Source: Vicia villosa (taxonomy: Eukaryota > Streptophyta > Magnoliopsida > Fabales > Fabaceae). Taken from it: a stretch of 64,000 nucleotides of DNA. Position numbers and translations under genes: made by a program. The notes beneath the pieces are model-generated. The model was given only the letters and a program-made list of their open reading frames with translations, ran no database searches and was not told the DNA's origin. Location of the stretch: NCBI RefSeq assembly GCF_029867415.1, contig NC_081185.1, positions 113,629,466 to 113,693,465 of the forward strand. The letters are read 5' to 3'. Positions 1 through 10,823 of this stretch are shown here, one piece after another (positions within the stretch are counted from its first letter, which is position 1; each line of letters opens with the position of its first letter).

Positions 1-289
1 CCAAAACTACTTTTATGCCTACTAAACATCCTAATATCAGTACTAACCTATCTTAATGTGATTTTTTCAGTTTCTAAACACCCTATTAGAGTTTATTTAA
101 ATAGATCTAAAACTTGAAAAAACAATGTAGAACTTACCAATTAGTGTTTGATGATGAGTTTGGAAGAAGACTTGGGAATGCTCTTTGATCTTACAATTGA
201 TTTTGGCAGAAAATTTGAAAAGGGGTTGAGTATTAAGTTGATTTAGGGTAAATGAATTGGGGGAGGGGGCTGTTTTGCTAAATCTGCAA
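1..289. other. Unassigned left edge
   Basis: AT-rich sequence without a convincing reading frame, running into the palindrome cluster that begins near 290. It may be the inside of the same element, whose left end would lie outside the window. Confidence 0.3.
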
Positions 290-445
290 AACGCGCAGTA
301 TTTCGGAAGTTCATTTCCGAAATGGTGTTTTCGGAAATGAACTTCCGAAATAAGACAATTTTTTCAAAAAAAAAAAGGCGCTTTTGGAGATGCATCTCCG
401 AAAACGCCTTTTTCTTGCATTTCGGAAATGAACTTCCGAAGTCAG
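290..445. repeat. Palindrome cluster 1 (TTCGGAA-type)
   Basis: Three copies of a 20-22 bp near-palindrome with core TTCGGAAATGAACTTCCGAA or its reverse complement lie at about 301-322, 329-350 and 420-441. The first two are in opposite orientation, so they can also pair with each other. A fourth, different palindrome of about 32 bp at 377-409 is centred on GGAGATGCATCTCC with GGCG/CGCC outer arms. No ORF is visible here. Related clusters with other core sequences occur near 4.1 kb and 52 kb. Confidence 0.75.
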
Positions 446-484
446 GGGTAGTTTGGGTTTTTCACCAGAGATGGACTAGAAGGT

Positions 485-935
485 TGGGAGGTCTATAGAG
501 AAATTTCCTTAAAGTATTCATAACTCTTATATCCTTCATTTTAATACCTTATTATAGTTTGAGTCCGTTCTATTTTAAAATATGACAATAAGCATATGCT
601 TTGTTTGTGTGATAGACATATAAAGGAATGTGGTTATTAGTCATTCTCCTAGATTCCGAGTGTTTACTAATGACCCATCAGTGGTATCAGAACCCGGTTC
701 GAATAAGCGACCGGTTACTTGTGTCAAAAGTCTTCTTGACATGGTGGTTAAGAGGTGTGTTCTGTTGAAGTGCCCAACTGCCCATGATGAAATAAAGGTG
801 TCTCTCAATGGCGGTACAAGCATGTGGATAAAGAGCTCCTGCTTGAGGGGGAGCATAATGGATGGAATCACATTTGAGCACGAGATTGTTGAGAAACAAG
901 TTTGCACGAATCCATTTAAATATTGTTGATTTTTT
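485..935 (+). mobile_element. TRIM/LARD-like retroelement fragment, copy 1
   Basis: About 450 bp, closely repeated at 25268 and 32085. It reads as an LTR tail, a primer-binding-like TGGTATCAGAACC at about 690, a short non-coding internal part and a purine-rich tract (GAGGGGGAGCA) near 845 followed by TGTTGAG-like LTR start sequence. Possible short ORFs on both strands look like chance. It is cut off near 935, where LINE sequence starts, and so lacks about 1 kb present after copy 3. Confidence 0.6.
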
Positions 936-1930
936 TTTTGTTGACAAATTGTAAATTCTACGTATTTTTCATATAAAGTTTGTAGAGGAATATCAACAAT
1001 ATCTAAAGGTTAATTTTAGTCATAGTCACATTAATAGAGATGAAAATGGGGTTATACGTTAGACATTACCACGTTTAAATAATCTGATGACAACTATATT
1101 TGAATAAAGGTAACAACGGAAAACTTCAAAAGTGTTTCCATTTTGAAAGTGCTTGGATTACGGGAAAAGACTATCATGAGGTGATAGATAAGAATTGAAA
1201 GAATGATGTAAGTATCGTGGCCAATTTGAATGCAGTTCGGAAGGATATGGAAACCTGGAAGGATAGTTTCATTGATCAAGTTTTGAATAAAAAGAAGAAG
1301 CTACTGATCAGACTGCAAAGAGTGCAACGTAGCTTACAAATTAAAGGAGAGACAATGTGGAGGGACTGAGGAGACTTTAGATGAAGCGGTAGAAAGAATA
1401 TAGTGATATTTTACGAAAAGAATAGTTGATGTGGTTCCAAAGATCTCGTACAAGATGGTTGGTTGATGGGGATCGAAACACGCCCTATTATCATATGAAA
1501 ACAGTTCTTCGGAGAAGACAAAACAAAGTTCTAATGCTGAAGTCTGATCAAGGAGAATGGATTGAAGAGGAAAAAGAGCTTAGAAATCATGTCAATGAGT
1601 ATTACAAGAAGCTGTATGAAATTGGCGCTGGATGGATGAAGTGGTTTACTAGATCTATATTACCTTCCCATCCATACATATTGATGATATTAACAAAATG
1701 GTAGGTCAAGTTGAGGAGTTGAAGTGAGGAAATCATTATTTTCAATGAAGCCTTGGAAAGTATCGGGCCCATATGGCTTTCCTGCAGGTTTTTATAAAAA
1801 ATTATGGAAGACTACGGGGGACTCAGTGTGCAATCTTGTCAAGCGGATTTGGAGTAATCCTCATAAAATTGGTAGTATCAATAAAACCGATATTTGTTTG
1901 CTTATAGACTATAAGGAAAGTATATAATGT
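936..1930 (+). pseudogene. LINE (L1-type) fragment, pre-RT and RT start
   Basis: The translated remnants at 1426-1704 and 1724-1927 match the region between endonuclease and reverse transcriptase of plant LINEs (motifs TRWLVDGDRNTPYYH and SMKPWKVSGP). The segment is about 90% like 33490-34470, where the element continues further. It has stop codons and frame breaks and stops abruptly near 1930, just before the Pack-MULE. Dead fragment, no start codon of its own. Confidence 0.75.
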
Positions 1931-2463
1931 AGTCAAATTATATTCTTGTGAATCTTGTAGCAAATAGATAATTGGCAAAATACTCCTTTTAGTCCCTTAA
2001 CTATACCCTCTAGTTCATTTTGGTCCCTTAATTTTTTTTCGTGTCACTTTGATCCTTTAAGTTTTTAAACATAACCACGTTAGTCCTTCCGTTAATGAAC
2101 CGTTAGTAAAAGTCAAAAAACAGGTTTCAAGTGGCAGTTGACTTACTGATGTGGATAGGTGGAGTCCATATGGCATTGTTTAAGTCTCTTGAGATAAGAT
2201 TGACCATATTCTCTTTCTTTCTTTTTCTGCAATTCTGAAACATAAGCCATTAGAATTTTTTTTTATATGAACAACAAATATAATCAAATTCCACCAATTT
2301 TTTTAAACCACAAAGGAACCACCAGATCCCAATACTTCATCTTACAAGTTAAAAATTAGAAAAAGATGCTCTTGAAATGTAAAATAACCTAAAGCCAGAT
2401 CTAGTAAACAAGAACCCCTAAACCAATGTAAAACCGCTGTTTAGTAAACAACACCACTGTAAA

Positions 2464-2683
2464 ACCAATGTCATGGTGAACTTGTTTTAGGACTTTGAAG
2501 ATGTAGATCTTGTAGGTTTCCACGTTCTTCTTGTTCTTGTTCTTGTTCTTCTTGTCTCCGGCGGAGACACCGTCTTTAGATGGTAGCTTCTTTCCAGCCT
2601 TGGGTTTTTTTATCGGCTATGGTGGATTTCTTCTCTTCCACGGGTTTCTTCTCGGCGGGTTTTTTCTCTCCTTTTGGTGCAAT
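2464..2683 (-). pseudogene. Captured histone H2B 5' coding fragment
   Basis: Read on the minus strand, this encodes the lysine-rich H2B N-terminal tail (first block APKGEKKPAEKKPVEEKKS) and then, after a one-base frame change near 2605, the rest of the tail and the start of the histone fold ([19 protein letters not shown]). The expected start codon is ATT at 2681-2683. The fragment stops about halfway through H2B, with no histone sequence after DIG, as expected for gene capture by a MULE. The frameshift and lost start make a functional histone impossible. Confidence 0.85.
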
Positions 2684-3011
2684 TTTTTTTTGGAAAATTG
2701 AAATTTGGAAACTGAAAGAAGATTAAGATGCAAACTGAGAAACTGCGTATCAAGCCATTAGAACTTGAAGAACACTTTAACAAAAAACATAAACTCTCAA
2801 CTATAACCAGCTTTTTCTCAAACTTGTTCATAGGAACAAAGATACAAATAATCCCTGCTGTTATTGGAAACAAGAAAATAATGGATCCTATCTGCAAGGG
2901 TTTTACTTGTGTTGTTTTCTGAACTTTACTGAGGAAACATGTTGAGGAGAAGCTGATAGCTTTTTGGCATTAAGTAAAAAATGAAATATAAATATATATG
3001 ATTATTTGTAA

Positions 3012-3095
3012 TTTAAATCATGTAGGGATAAAGTGGCTTAGTGGTAAACTATGGTGAATTGCAATCACAATGGCCTTGGTTCGATTCTCCAACAC
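3012..3095 (+). other. tRNA-like (SINE-type) pol III boxes
   Basis: An A-box-like TGGCTTAGTGG at about 3028 and a B-box-like GGTTCGATTC at about 3077 are spaced about 49 nt apart, as in tRNA genes. No cloverleaf is evident. It is probably a tRNA-derived SINE head or tRNA relic carried inside the Pack-MULE, not a tRNA gene. Confidence 0.4.
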
Positions 3096-3569
3096 ATTAT
3101 AAACGGACGTTTGACGAAAATAGATGAAAGGGACGCATATGCATCTATTAAAAAGTTGAAAGACCAATTTGACACAAAAAAAAATTAAGGGACTAAAGTG
3201 AACCAGAGAGTATAGTTAAGGGACCATAAAGAATATTTTGCCTAGATAATTCGTTAGGGTGAGGGAGCACAGCTTCTACGGTTCATTTCCAATCTTTTTC
3301 CTTCCTATTAAATTTTGTGATTACTGAAGATCAAAACACCTTCAATCAGCAATTGTCCAAACTATTTTTTTATTACTTCCACACCGCCTTCATATTTCAT
3401 TGAAATGATGGAAATGTGTCTTGGTTAAGTTGAAATGACTTAGTGCCTTTAATTTGTCCAATAATAGGTTTAAAGCTTTTGTAGCAGGCCATAAACGTAT
3501 TTTAAGCAAGAGAATTTCTTAATGTAACCTTATGTTTTCTTAAGGATCTATGGCGAAATTCCAGTTTTA

Positions 3570-5700
3570 CTCTCTGAATTCAAAGATGTATCTTCAAACA
3601 CACCACATTTCATTTTTTTAGAATTTTTCAGAGATGCATTTTCGAATAGACTCATAGGTAGGTTTTGAAAGTATATATCCGAAATAAACACGAAATGCTA
3701 TTCAAAAAAGAACCTTAAAAAGTTTAACATTACATGTTTTGATAAACGAGTATCAGCGAAAAGTACTTCACATAACCTTTAAATCGTCATTCATCTTCAG
3801 TGAAAACTGTATGAACTATACATTTCCTTCAGTGTCAAGTGATGGTGAACAATACTTGAGTTTGACCATCTTCCAATTTTTTGGATATTACAAGAGAGAA
3901 TTCAATATGGTAATTAGACGGCGAGAGACGTGTCCTCGGAAAACCTATATTGAAGCGGCAGCTTCACATTATTGAAGTAGACAAAAGCAAGGTGAGAATA
4001 TGTCTGTGTCATCTCAGTTTTGTGGTGTGTGTGATGTTGAAGAAATGGATTGGAAACCCTATTTATAGAAGATTTGGAGCAATTTGGATCCAATCATTCT
4101 TATCTTGTGTCAGAGCAATGATTCGGATATACACTTCCGAATTCATCCTTTTTTTAACGAAAATTGGGATTTTCATATATGCATATCCGAAACATGCCCC
4201 GATTGTTTTTTTTTTAAAAAACTTTTCGGATATACTTATCCGAATTATGCATAACCAATACCAGAATTTGTTTAATAGATATATTAGATCGATAAAAGAA
4301 AACAACGGTAAAATGTTGAATAGATATAGTATATATGTATTAAATCGTATATAATTTATATTGTGTACGATAATACATACAAAAAATGATTCAATTACAT
4401 TTTAAAATGTACGGAATGAGTTGTCACCGCTTAAATCTAAAACCAGTTCTTTTTTCGACTTCTCCCTATTTTATCTCTCTCAAGCCCCGTCAATTTAGTG
4501 AACTCTGTTATCCTTTAGAAAAAATGATCCAGCCAAGTTTCCGCCTCTTTTGCGGAATGTGTTGTCTACTCCATTGATGTAGCCGAAATATGACGCCTCA
4601 ATTTCAAATAAACCTGAACAAAATTGAGCATTCTAAGATACCCAATACAAATGATGCGATCGGATGTGGAAAAGAATTTTCGAAAATTCAAAACTCGTAA
4701 GATCGACACACAACCTGTTATATGCACTTGCTATAAGATGACTCATTTTAGGGAAGCACATCAACTTTACAAGTGGCCGTGGCGCGGAACCGCTAACACA
4801 TTGAAAAAGAGCATTGTGAATTTTATCGAATTCTTCCTTTTTCCCATATATTCGCGTGTAAAGTTCCATATGCGCCATCAACTCCGAAATAAGTGTTTCG
4901 TGCACAAGAGTGTGATTCTCATCTCCTTTACAAAGTAATCCGGATACGGCCTGAAATCTGCATTTACCATCTCCCTCACATCTATGACTCTTTCAATGCG
5001 TTTGTGCATAAAAAAGCGGTATCCCGTCAATGTTGATAATTTGTGGTGAGATTAGTGGTTTTTTAATTAGAGGTGTAAGTGGTGTACAAGGTGGTTTGGA
5101 AATGCGAGCTCTCTTAAAAACAATTGTTTGCGATTTAGTGGTTGTAAAATCCGGGAAATGTGAATAAACAACTTCATTATAAGATGGTGTCTGCTTTGTC
5201 GAATTGTCATCTTGTGTACTTTTTCCTTTTTTAGGAGCATCTTTGATTTCTACCGGTTGTGAAGGAGGTTTCATATCAATGCTTTCTAGATATGTGATTT
5301 TCCCCAGCTGCTCTTTAACGTGCAATCTCATAGTGTCATCCGCTTTAGAATAATTATCCATGATCACTTCCAACTCAATTACGATGGTTATACTCGATGT
5401 ACCGTCATTTGTCGGACCGTAGTCTTCAAATCATAGTCTTTTCCAATGAGTGTTGACCTTATCCATACATATGGGGGAATTTAGCTTCAATTTTTTTAGA
5501 GGATTTTGGTTATGGGGTGAAATGAGGAGAATGAAATAGTTCATGTAGCAAGTTGGTATAATTTGAATATTTTCAGAAATATATATCTGAAAATATCACT
5601 GAATATTTAAATTTAACGTTCAAGTATAAATAAAGTATTTTCGGAGATACATTTTTAGAGATGACATTTCGAATTTTCAAAGGTATTTTTCACCTCCTAT
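3570..5700. mobile_element. MULE/OTU-type element with palindrome cluster 2
   Basis: About 2.1 kb containing an OTU-protease relic on the minus strand, with short palindromes on both sides. TTCGGATATACTTATCCGAA lies at 4225-4244, a variant at 4122-4142, a half copy near 4180-4192, and a TTTTCAGA...TCTGAAAA palindrome at about 5571-5598. Degenerate TTCGGAGATACATTT-like sequence marks both outer margins (about 3625 and 5640). I could not find a target duplication, so limits are approximate. No transposase domain remains. Confidence 0.5.
4630..5373 (-). pseudogene. OTU-like cysteine protease relic (MULE-associated)
   Basis: Two reading frames on the minus strand (5373-4993 and 4905-4633), joined by a short broken stretch, resemble the C-terminal half of OTU-domain proteins encoded by legume Mutator-like elements. 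The first gives the low-complexity linker (APKKGKSTQDDNSTKQTPSY). Between them, in a shifted frame, is CEGDGKCRFQAVS where an active OTU has an EGDGNCGFR-type catalytic loop. The second frame carries the helical region ending HLIASAYNRLCVDL. The N-terminal transposase and SWIM regions are absent. The frameshift and the DGNC to DGKC change argue against activity. Confidence 0.65.
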
Positions 5701-5719
5701 AAAATATTTTACGAACACC

Positions 5720-6829
5720 TGAGATGTTAGAATTTTTTTGTACTAGACTTTGTTGGCACTTCAATATAGGTTGTTGTATATTTTTAATAGACTGATTATT
5801 TAAATTCAATCTTTCATGTCAACACATTTTCACTAAGCACTTAAAGGTATATTATGGTAAGGGCGATGAGCCAAGTTAACAAAGCTTGAGTTGGTGATTT
5901 TAGTGTAGATGAAGTAACAAAAAAGGTTATCAAACAATTTTGGCGAACCTAACCAAAGGATATGCACTTATATGTTCCCAAAATGTGTATGTATTTGCTT
6001 GTTAATGTCCAATGAATCGCGGAGAGTTATGGTGTACAAAGTATGGTCCTTTTCATTATTTTTCTTTCAAATATTTATTAGGGTTCAAGCGAAATCCCAC
6101 TATCTCTTAAAGCTTATCACTATAACCTTAAAAGTTTTAGGAGATAGAAGCTCCTAGCCTTGAAAATTTCCCTCCTATGGTTTGTTCCAATTTTTCTTCT
6201 TCTTTTTGCTATCGTCAGGGTCGGCCCAAACATATTAGGGCCCTGTTCTATTTTTAATTTATAGCAAATTGTTAATAAAATAAAATATAATTTGCTCTAC
6301 TTTTTTGTTCAATTTTTTTTATTAATATAATAGTTCTTTTTAATTCATAGACATAATGATAACTATTCTAAAAATTAAATAAATAATAAATATTTAAATT
6401 TGAGGAAGTATTGAGATTAAACCGTTTAAATACATTTTATCAAAATTATTATAACTGACTTTACATATTAGTCTTAATTAACAAATATTTAATTAATATT
6501 TATTTTACAAATTTATAGCTATTAGTTTAAATAAACTAAAAAATATGAAAGAAAAAATTCATTAAAATCCAGTGAAGAAAAATTACAAACCTGATAACTT
6601 GACTGCAAGTTATCCGGTGAAGGAAAAGTTACAAACCGGATAACTTGACTGGAAGTTATCCGATGAACTTTGGTAGGGGTGTGAAATGGTAAATATTAAA
6701 TAATAAAATTATTTTATTAATTAAAGGGATAGAATTGGAATATTTAAAAAATATAGGGGTAGAGGGATAATGGTAGCGGTATGAGGTATAATTTTCCGTG
6801 ATAAAAGTAGCAAAAGTATATATCACCAC
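5720..6829. other. AT-rich intergenic with a 48-bp direct duplication
   Basis: No gene is recognised. At 6571-6667 two adjacent copies of a roughly 48-bp unit each contain ACAAACC, GATAACTTGACTG and AAGTTATCCG. Each unit also pairs with itself (GGATAACTT against AAGTTATCC). Confidence 0.45.
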
Positions 6830-7457
6830 TAGGGGTGGAAATAGGTCAGGCTAATAACAGGGGCCTACAGGCTGGCCTATAAAGGCTCAGGCCAGGCCAT
6901 ACATTTTTTATAAATGAAAAAGGCCTAGGCTTTTTTATAAGCCTATTTAGTTAAAAAGGCTAGGCCTCAGGCCCAAAAAATAGCCTTTTAAGCCTATCAG
7001 GCCGGCCTATTTAAATAAATATGAATAATTTTGTTATTATCATTATGTTATGTCTTGTACTTTAAATTAAAATACATAAATAAAACTTGGTTATCTTAAA
7101 AAACTTTTGAAAATAAGATGAAAACACCTGATGAACATTATTTTCATAAGTTATCTTAAACAAATAGTCTCCCAGAACTTATGCTAATAGGTAAGTTAAA
7201 ATAAGTCAATGCAAATAAATTTTTAGCCTCTTGGTATTTTAGTTAGTTAGTCTATTTAAACATTATTATAGTTAGTATGTCAAAACAAATAGGCTTTTAT
7301 GTAGGCTAACAGGCTAACCAGGTCTTCGAAAAGGCCAGGCTCAGGCCTAAAAATAAGCCTACGACAGGCCACAGGCTAGGCTTAGGCTTCGATTTTTTTG
7401 ACAGGCCAGACCTAGGCTTGGCAAAGCCTAACTCGGCCCAGCCTATTTCCACCCCTA
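6830..7457. mobile_element. hAT-type MITE, copy 1
   Basis: A 628-bp element with perfect 16-bp terminal inverted repeats (TAGGGGTGGAAATAGG) and a perfect 8-bp target duplication ATCACCAC (6822-6829 and 7458-7465). The interior is rich in short GGCCTA/TAGGCC blocks and has no ORF. The 8-bp duplication places it with hAT elements. A second copy lies at 39699-40320. Confidence 0.9.
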
Positions 7458-7465
7458 ATCACCAC

Positions 7466-8262
7466 ACCAGCTACATCCCAATTCCTATACTATGTAGATT
7501 TTTATTTTGAGGCCCACTAGACATTTGGGCCTTGTGCTGTGGCACTGGTTGCACAGGCACAGGGCCGGGCTTGGCTATCGTGATTCTAACTTTCCCTCAC
7601 TCTTTTATAAATAAATTTAAATTTTTATTAGATAAATTCTTAAAATGGGTATCCTTACCTTTTTTTTAAAAATTGGATTAAAATTTGAATTCTTTTTTTA
7701 AAATAAAGTAATTATAAAAAATAACGTGCGATTGAATAATAGTATTTGATTGAACAAAAATATCAATATCCAATTAAGTTCAAGGTTACTAGAGTATTCA
7801 TTTTTTTTAATTATTATTTTCTTTCAATGTTAATGGTCTTTGCTATCTAATACTTTTGGTGCTTACATACCCATCTTCTTCAATGCAAGTTAAGTCGACA
7901 TTTTTACCACCAAACATTTGTTTGGTTCCTGATCTGTTTAGATTTGCAGGTTTTAAGATTTAGTTGTCCCTAGCGCGTCACATGATTTTAGGTTTTTATT
8001 AGACTGTGGGTTGTTCGTGGATTATAGCTCTAGTTTGAGTTCGTTGTCTTAAAATCTGCTTTAGTATGTTGTGATTTTAGATTAATTGTTTTTCAAAAAT
8101 GTTTGTGATTCTTTTGTTGCAATTTCTAAGTGAATTGTTTGTTAATGAATTTGTTATATGTGTTACAAATGAGTTCATTTTTCGTATTTAGAATTTGAGT
8201 TTGATGCTCGTCAATTCTCTATTATATTATTTTATTTATATTTTAATTTGCATCATATGTGG
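7466..8262. other. Unassigned AT-rich stretch
   Basis: No coding or repeat signature recognised. T-rich sequence at 7900-8230 looks like a plant leader or intron but is not attached to any visible exon. Confidence 0.3.
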
Positions 8263-8761
8263 TGATCTTACCTGATCAGAATGGATCGTCAAGGTCAGCT
8301 GTGGTGGACTTGAAGAATTGAGGAGGGGGTACCTGCAAGATACTCTGATGCCAAAGTAAAAGAGCAATCAGAGAGAGCAAGTACTAGGTTTTAGAGAGAA
8401 TGAATACCCAACCCTCTAGTGAAAGAGGTTATTTATAGCCCCCAGCGATGGGTCAAGGTTTCCTAATTGGGCCAGATCCAACTGGATGCGCACGTGCTAG
8501 GAAACTGCCAGAACCCCTTGTGTTAGGGCTGCGTCAGTAGGTGGTTCCACATTCTGGGTGAGCACGTGCAAGGATCGGAGGCAGTTACCCGAATCCCTCG
8601 CGTTGGACTTGACCGCATGGTCTTCCGTGGACTTGATTCCACAACGATTACCAGCAGCCTTTGTTGGGCCTAATGTAATTGGGCCTGCCCGACTTGGATG
8701 GGAGATTGGACCTGCTCGATTGTAATATGGGGGTTGGGCCTGCTCGACCCAGACCAGAATA
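8263..8761 (-). mobile_element. Solo LTR, Ty3/gypsy (Tat-type)
   Basis: On the minus strand this reads as an LTR beginning TATTCTGG and ending GGTAAGATCA, with a TATAAATA box and the motif ACTTTGGCATCAGAG...CTTGCAGGTACC. The same motifs occur in the gypsy LTR at 50062-50472. No internal sequence or primer site follows on either side. The flanks are TGTGG (8258-8262) and GGTGG (8762-8766), a possible 5-bp duplication with one change. This fits a solo LTR left by recombination. Confidence 0.65.
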
Positions 8762-8811
8762 GGTGGTTCGCTGGATTATGCACGTGATGTACGAATGTTG
8801 TTTCTAAATTC

Positions 8812-9053
8812 TATTTTTTTGTAAGCAAGAATTATATTAATGGGAGAACTAAGGGTTCTCCAACTTTGATACACAAAACCGGAACACGTCCGACAAAAAA
8901 CGATAAAAAAGACAACGGGTCTTTACAAAAATCGTTAAAGTTACAATTGGAATAAGTAATATCACCAAAGAAAGACCATCTCCACACCAAAATCTTGATT
9001 TTCCACACTATATCATTTACATTCCAAACCTCTTGTTTAAAGCAAAAGTCATT
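8812..9053 (-). mobile_element. LINE 3'-end fragment
   Basis: Minus-strand sequence resembling the 3' end of the LINE at 11075-11941 (same order of blocks such as AAAGACCA..CTCCACA and the terminal AAGCAAGA), ending in a T-run on the + strand at 8813-8820 that would be the poly(A). Only about 240 bp is left, a short 5'-truncated insertion. No coding potential. Confidence 0.5.
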
Positions 9054-9379
9054 GTTTTAATATTTTTTTATTAGGTAAGATTCTATATTCCCATCTCCCT
9101 CTTTTTTTTTTCTCAAATTATAAAACATTTTTAGAAAAGCTTCTTTATTTGCAATACAATTTTTTTAATAAGAATTTTACAGACAAAATTCTTTATTTAA
9201 ATTATTAGTAGCATATATATAATAAGAATAATAATTATATATTTTATTGACCAGACAATATATTTTCAATGATAAATAATTAAAGTAAAATACAATGGAT
9301 TTTATATGATTACCAAGTTCTCTATATTACATTAAAATTCACAATATTAATTAAACATTAAAATTCACGTTAGACAAAC

Positions 9380-10633
9380 ATGGCTCTCTCACCTAATTTT
9401 TTCCCCATGGATCTAGTTAGCGAGATCTTATCCGCTCTTCCCGTGAAATCTATTCTGCGATTCAGATGCGTTAACAAGTATTGCGACAACTTCGTTTCCG
9501 ATCCCAATTTTGTAAAACTTCATCTCAAGAGATCAGCAGCACGAAATCCGCAATTCATACTAATGGCCGATCACTACCTACATATCCCAGGTGAGTCCCC
9601 CTATGGCAGTGACTATGATTATGACGTTGATGAAGCTTTCATTCCCTATTCTTTATGCAGTTTAATCGATAATCCCTCTTTTTCCCTTGAAATTGATCCT
9701 TATTACTTGGTGAAAAACTTAAATTACCGTATAATTGGTTCGTGCAATGGATTGATATGTTTAGAGGGTAACTCCATCACCCGTGAGTATTATGAGTGTT
9801 GGTTTCGATTATGGAACCCAGCCACCAAGACAACGTCTCCGAAATTCGGATTCTTACGCTTATTTGTCAATACTCTCGCTGATGATGGCTATTACCAATT
9901 CAACTTCGGTTTTGATGATTCTACAGGAACTTATAAGGTAGTGGCCTCATGTTATAATAAACGTGAACTAAAAAGTAAGGTCAAAATTCTAACTTTTTGT
10001 GATTCTGTTTGGAGAGATATTGGAAGTTTTCCTGTTGATCCTTTGAATTTGGGCTCAGTTTTGGAATCTGGTGTGTATCTCAAAAGCACTATTAACTGGT
10101 TTGCTATTCAAAATAAACTTCGCTATAATTATAAGGATATTACCGCTGAACAATGTTTTATCACTTCCCTTGATTTGAGAACCGAGACTTGCAATAAGTA
10201 TTTATTGCCTCGTGATTTCAAAGAGGTTCCTCCTTCAGAGCCAATTGTTAGTGTGTTGGGGGGCTATCTTTGTTTTTCTTATCGTAACGAGGAACCTTAT
10301 TTTGTTATATGGAAGATGGAGAAATTTGGAGCCGAAGATTCTTGGGCTCAATTCTTTAAAATTAGTTATCACAATCTTCAAATTGATTATGACTATAGTG
10401 ACAAATATATAAAATATCATTTTCAATTGAAGCCATTATTCCTTTCTAAAGACGGTGATTCATTGATACTAACAAGCAGTTTAAAATCTCAAGAGATTAT
10501 TTACAGTTGGAGAGATAATAGAGTGGAGCAAATAGAAATTGATGCAAGTAGAACAATTAATGATGATACAACTATGTATAATGCCAGGTGCACAGAGAAG
10601 GACTATTTTGAAAGCTTAGTTTCAGTTTTATGA
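9380..10633 (+). CDS. F-box/FBA protein A (417 aa)
   Basis: Intact single-exon coding region. An F-box lies at about residues 7-50 (FFPMDLVSEILSALPVKSIL), expected to bind SKP1 in an SCF ubiquitin ligase. It is followed by the F-box-associated domain, marked by GSCNGLICL near 120 and LWNPATKTTSPKFG near 145. The length fits the roughly 400-residue family of F-box/kelch-like At3g23880-type proteins; the substrate is unknown. The start is the first ATG and aligns with all paralogs. Closest copy is D. A donor GTAAGT follows the stop at 10636 and an acceptor lies near 10823, so a 3'-UTR intron is likely. The promoter at about 9060-9379 is shared with D. No kelch repeats are obvious. Confidence 0.92.
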   Translation: MALSPNFFPMDLVSEILSALPVKSILRFRCVNKYCDNFVSDPNFVKLHLKRSAARNPQFILMADHYLHIPGESPYGSDYDYDVDEAFIPYSLCSLIDNPSFSLEIDPYYLVKNLNYRIIGSCNGLICLEGNSITREYYECWFRLWNPATKTTSPKFGFLRLFVNTLADDGYYQFNFGFDDSTGTYKVVASCYNKRELKSKVKILTFCDSVWRDIGSFPVDPLNLGSVLESGVYLKSTINWFAIQNKLRYNYKDITAEQCFITSLDLRTETCNKYLLPRDFKEVPPSEPIVSVLGGYLCFSYRNEEPYFVIWKMEKFGAEDSWAQFFKISYHNLQIDYDYSDKYIKYHFQLKPLFLSKDGDSLILTSSLKSQEIIYSWRDNRVEQIEIDASRTINDDTTMYNARCTEKDYFESLVSVL

Positions 10634-10635
10634 AA

Positions 10636-10823
10636 GTAAGTTCCTCTTGCATAGTTTACATGTTTGAGTTTATGCTAATTTATATATGTTGTTTTCATAT
10701 GTATCAATTGTGTAAATGTTTACTTTTATTATTGGTGAGGTTGATTGTATTTTTGAATGGCTATCTATTATGTATCAGCAAATGACAGTAATATATTCCT
10801 TAACTTCATGTGTGGGATTGCAG
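10636..10823 (+). other. Predicted 3'-UTR intron of F-box A
   Basis: GTAAGTTCCTC begins three bases after the stop codon and a pyrimidine-poor but conserved TTGCAG ends at 10823. Equivalent pairs occur after D (43711-43846), E (48907-49161) and F (60858-61043). Conservation of both sites across diverged copies supports splicing, but no transcript can be checked here. Confidence 0.6.

Larger units (their letters stand above)
1974..3242. mobile_element. Pack-MULE carrying a histone H2B fragment
   Basis: A 1269-bp element bounded by a perfect 9-bp target duplication TAGATAATT (1965-1973 and 3243-3251). Its ends are inverted repeats of roughly 100 bp beginning GGCAAAATA, the right end closing with TATTTTGCC. 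The 9-bp duplication and long TIRs indicate a Mutator-like element. There is no transposase, so it is non-autonomous. Inside are a reversed piece of a histone H2B gene (2464-2683) and a tRNA-like pol III promoter sequence (about 3015-3090). A related single end lies at 40381. Confidence 0.88.

Noticed and set aside
630..929. Protein of 99 aa in the TRIM fragment
   Set aside because: It is not kept open in the copies at 25268 and 32085 and overlaps primer-site and purine-tract features.
3012..3095. tRNA gene
   Set aside because: A and B boxes are present but no acceptor stem or anticodon arm can be formed.
3950..4354. 134-aa plus-strand ORF in the OTU element
   Set aside because: Composed of palindrome and AT-rich sequence, no domain; the minus strand carries the recognisable protein.
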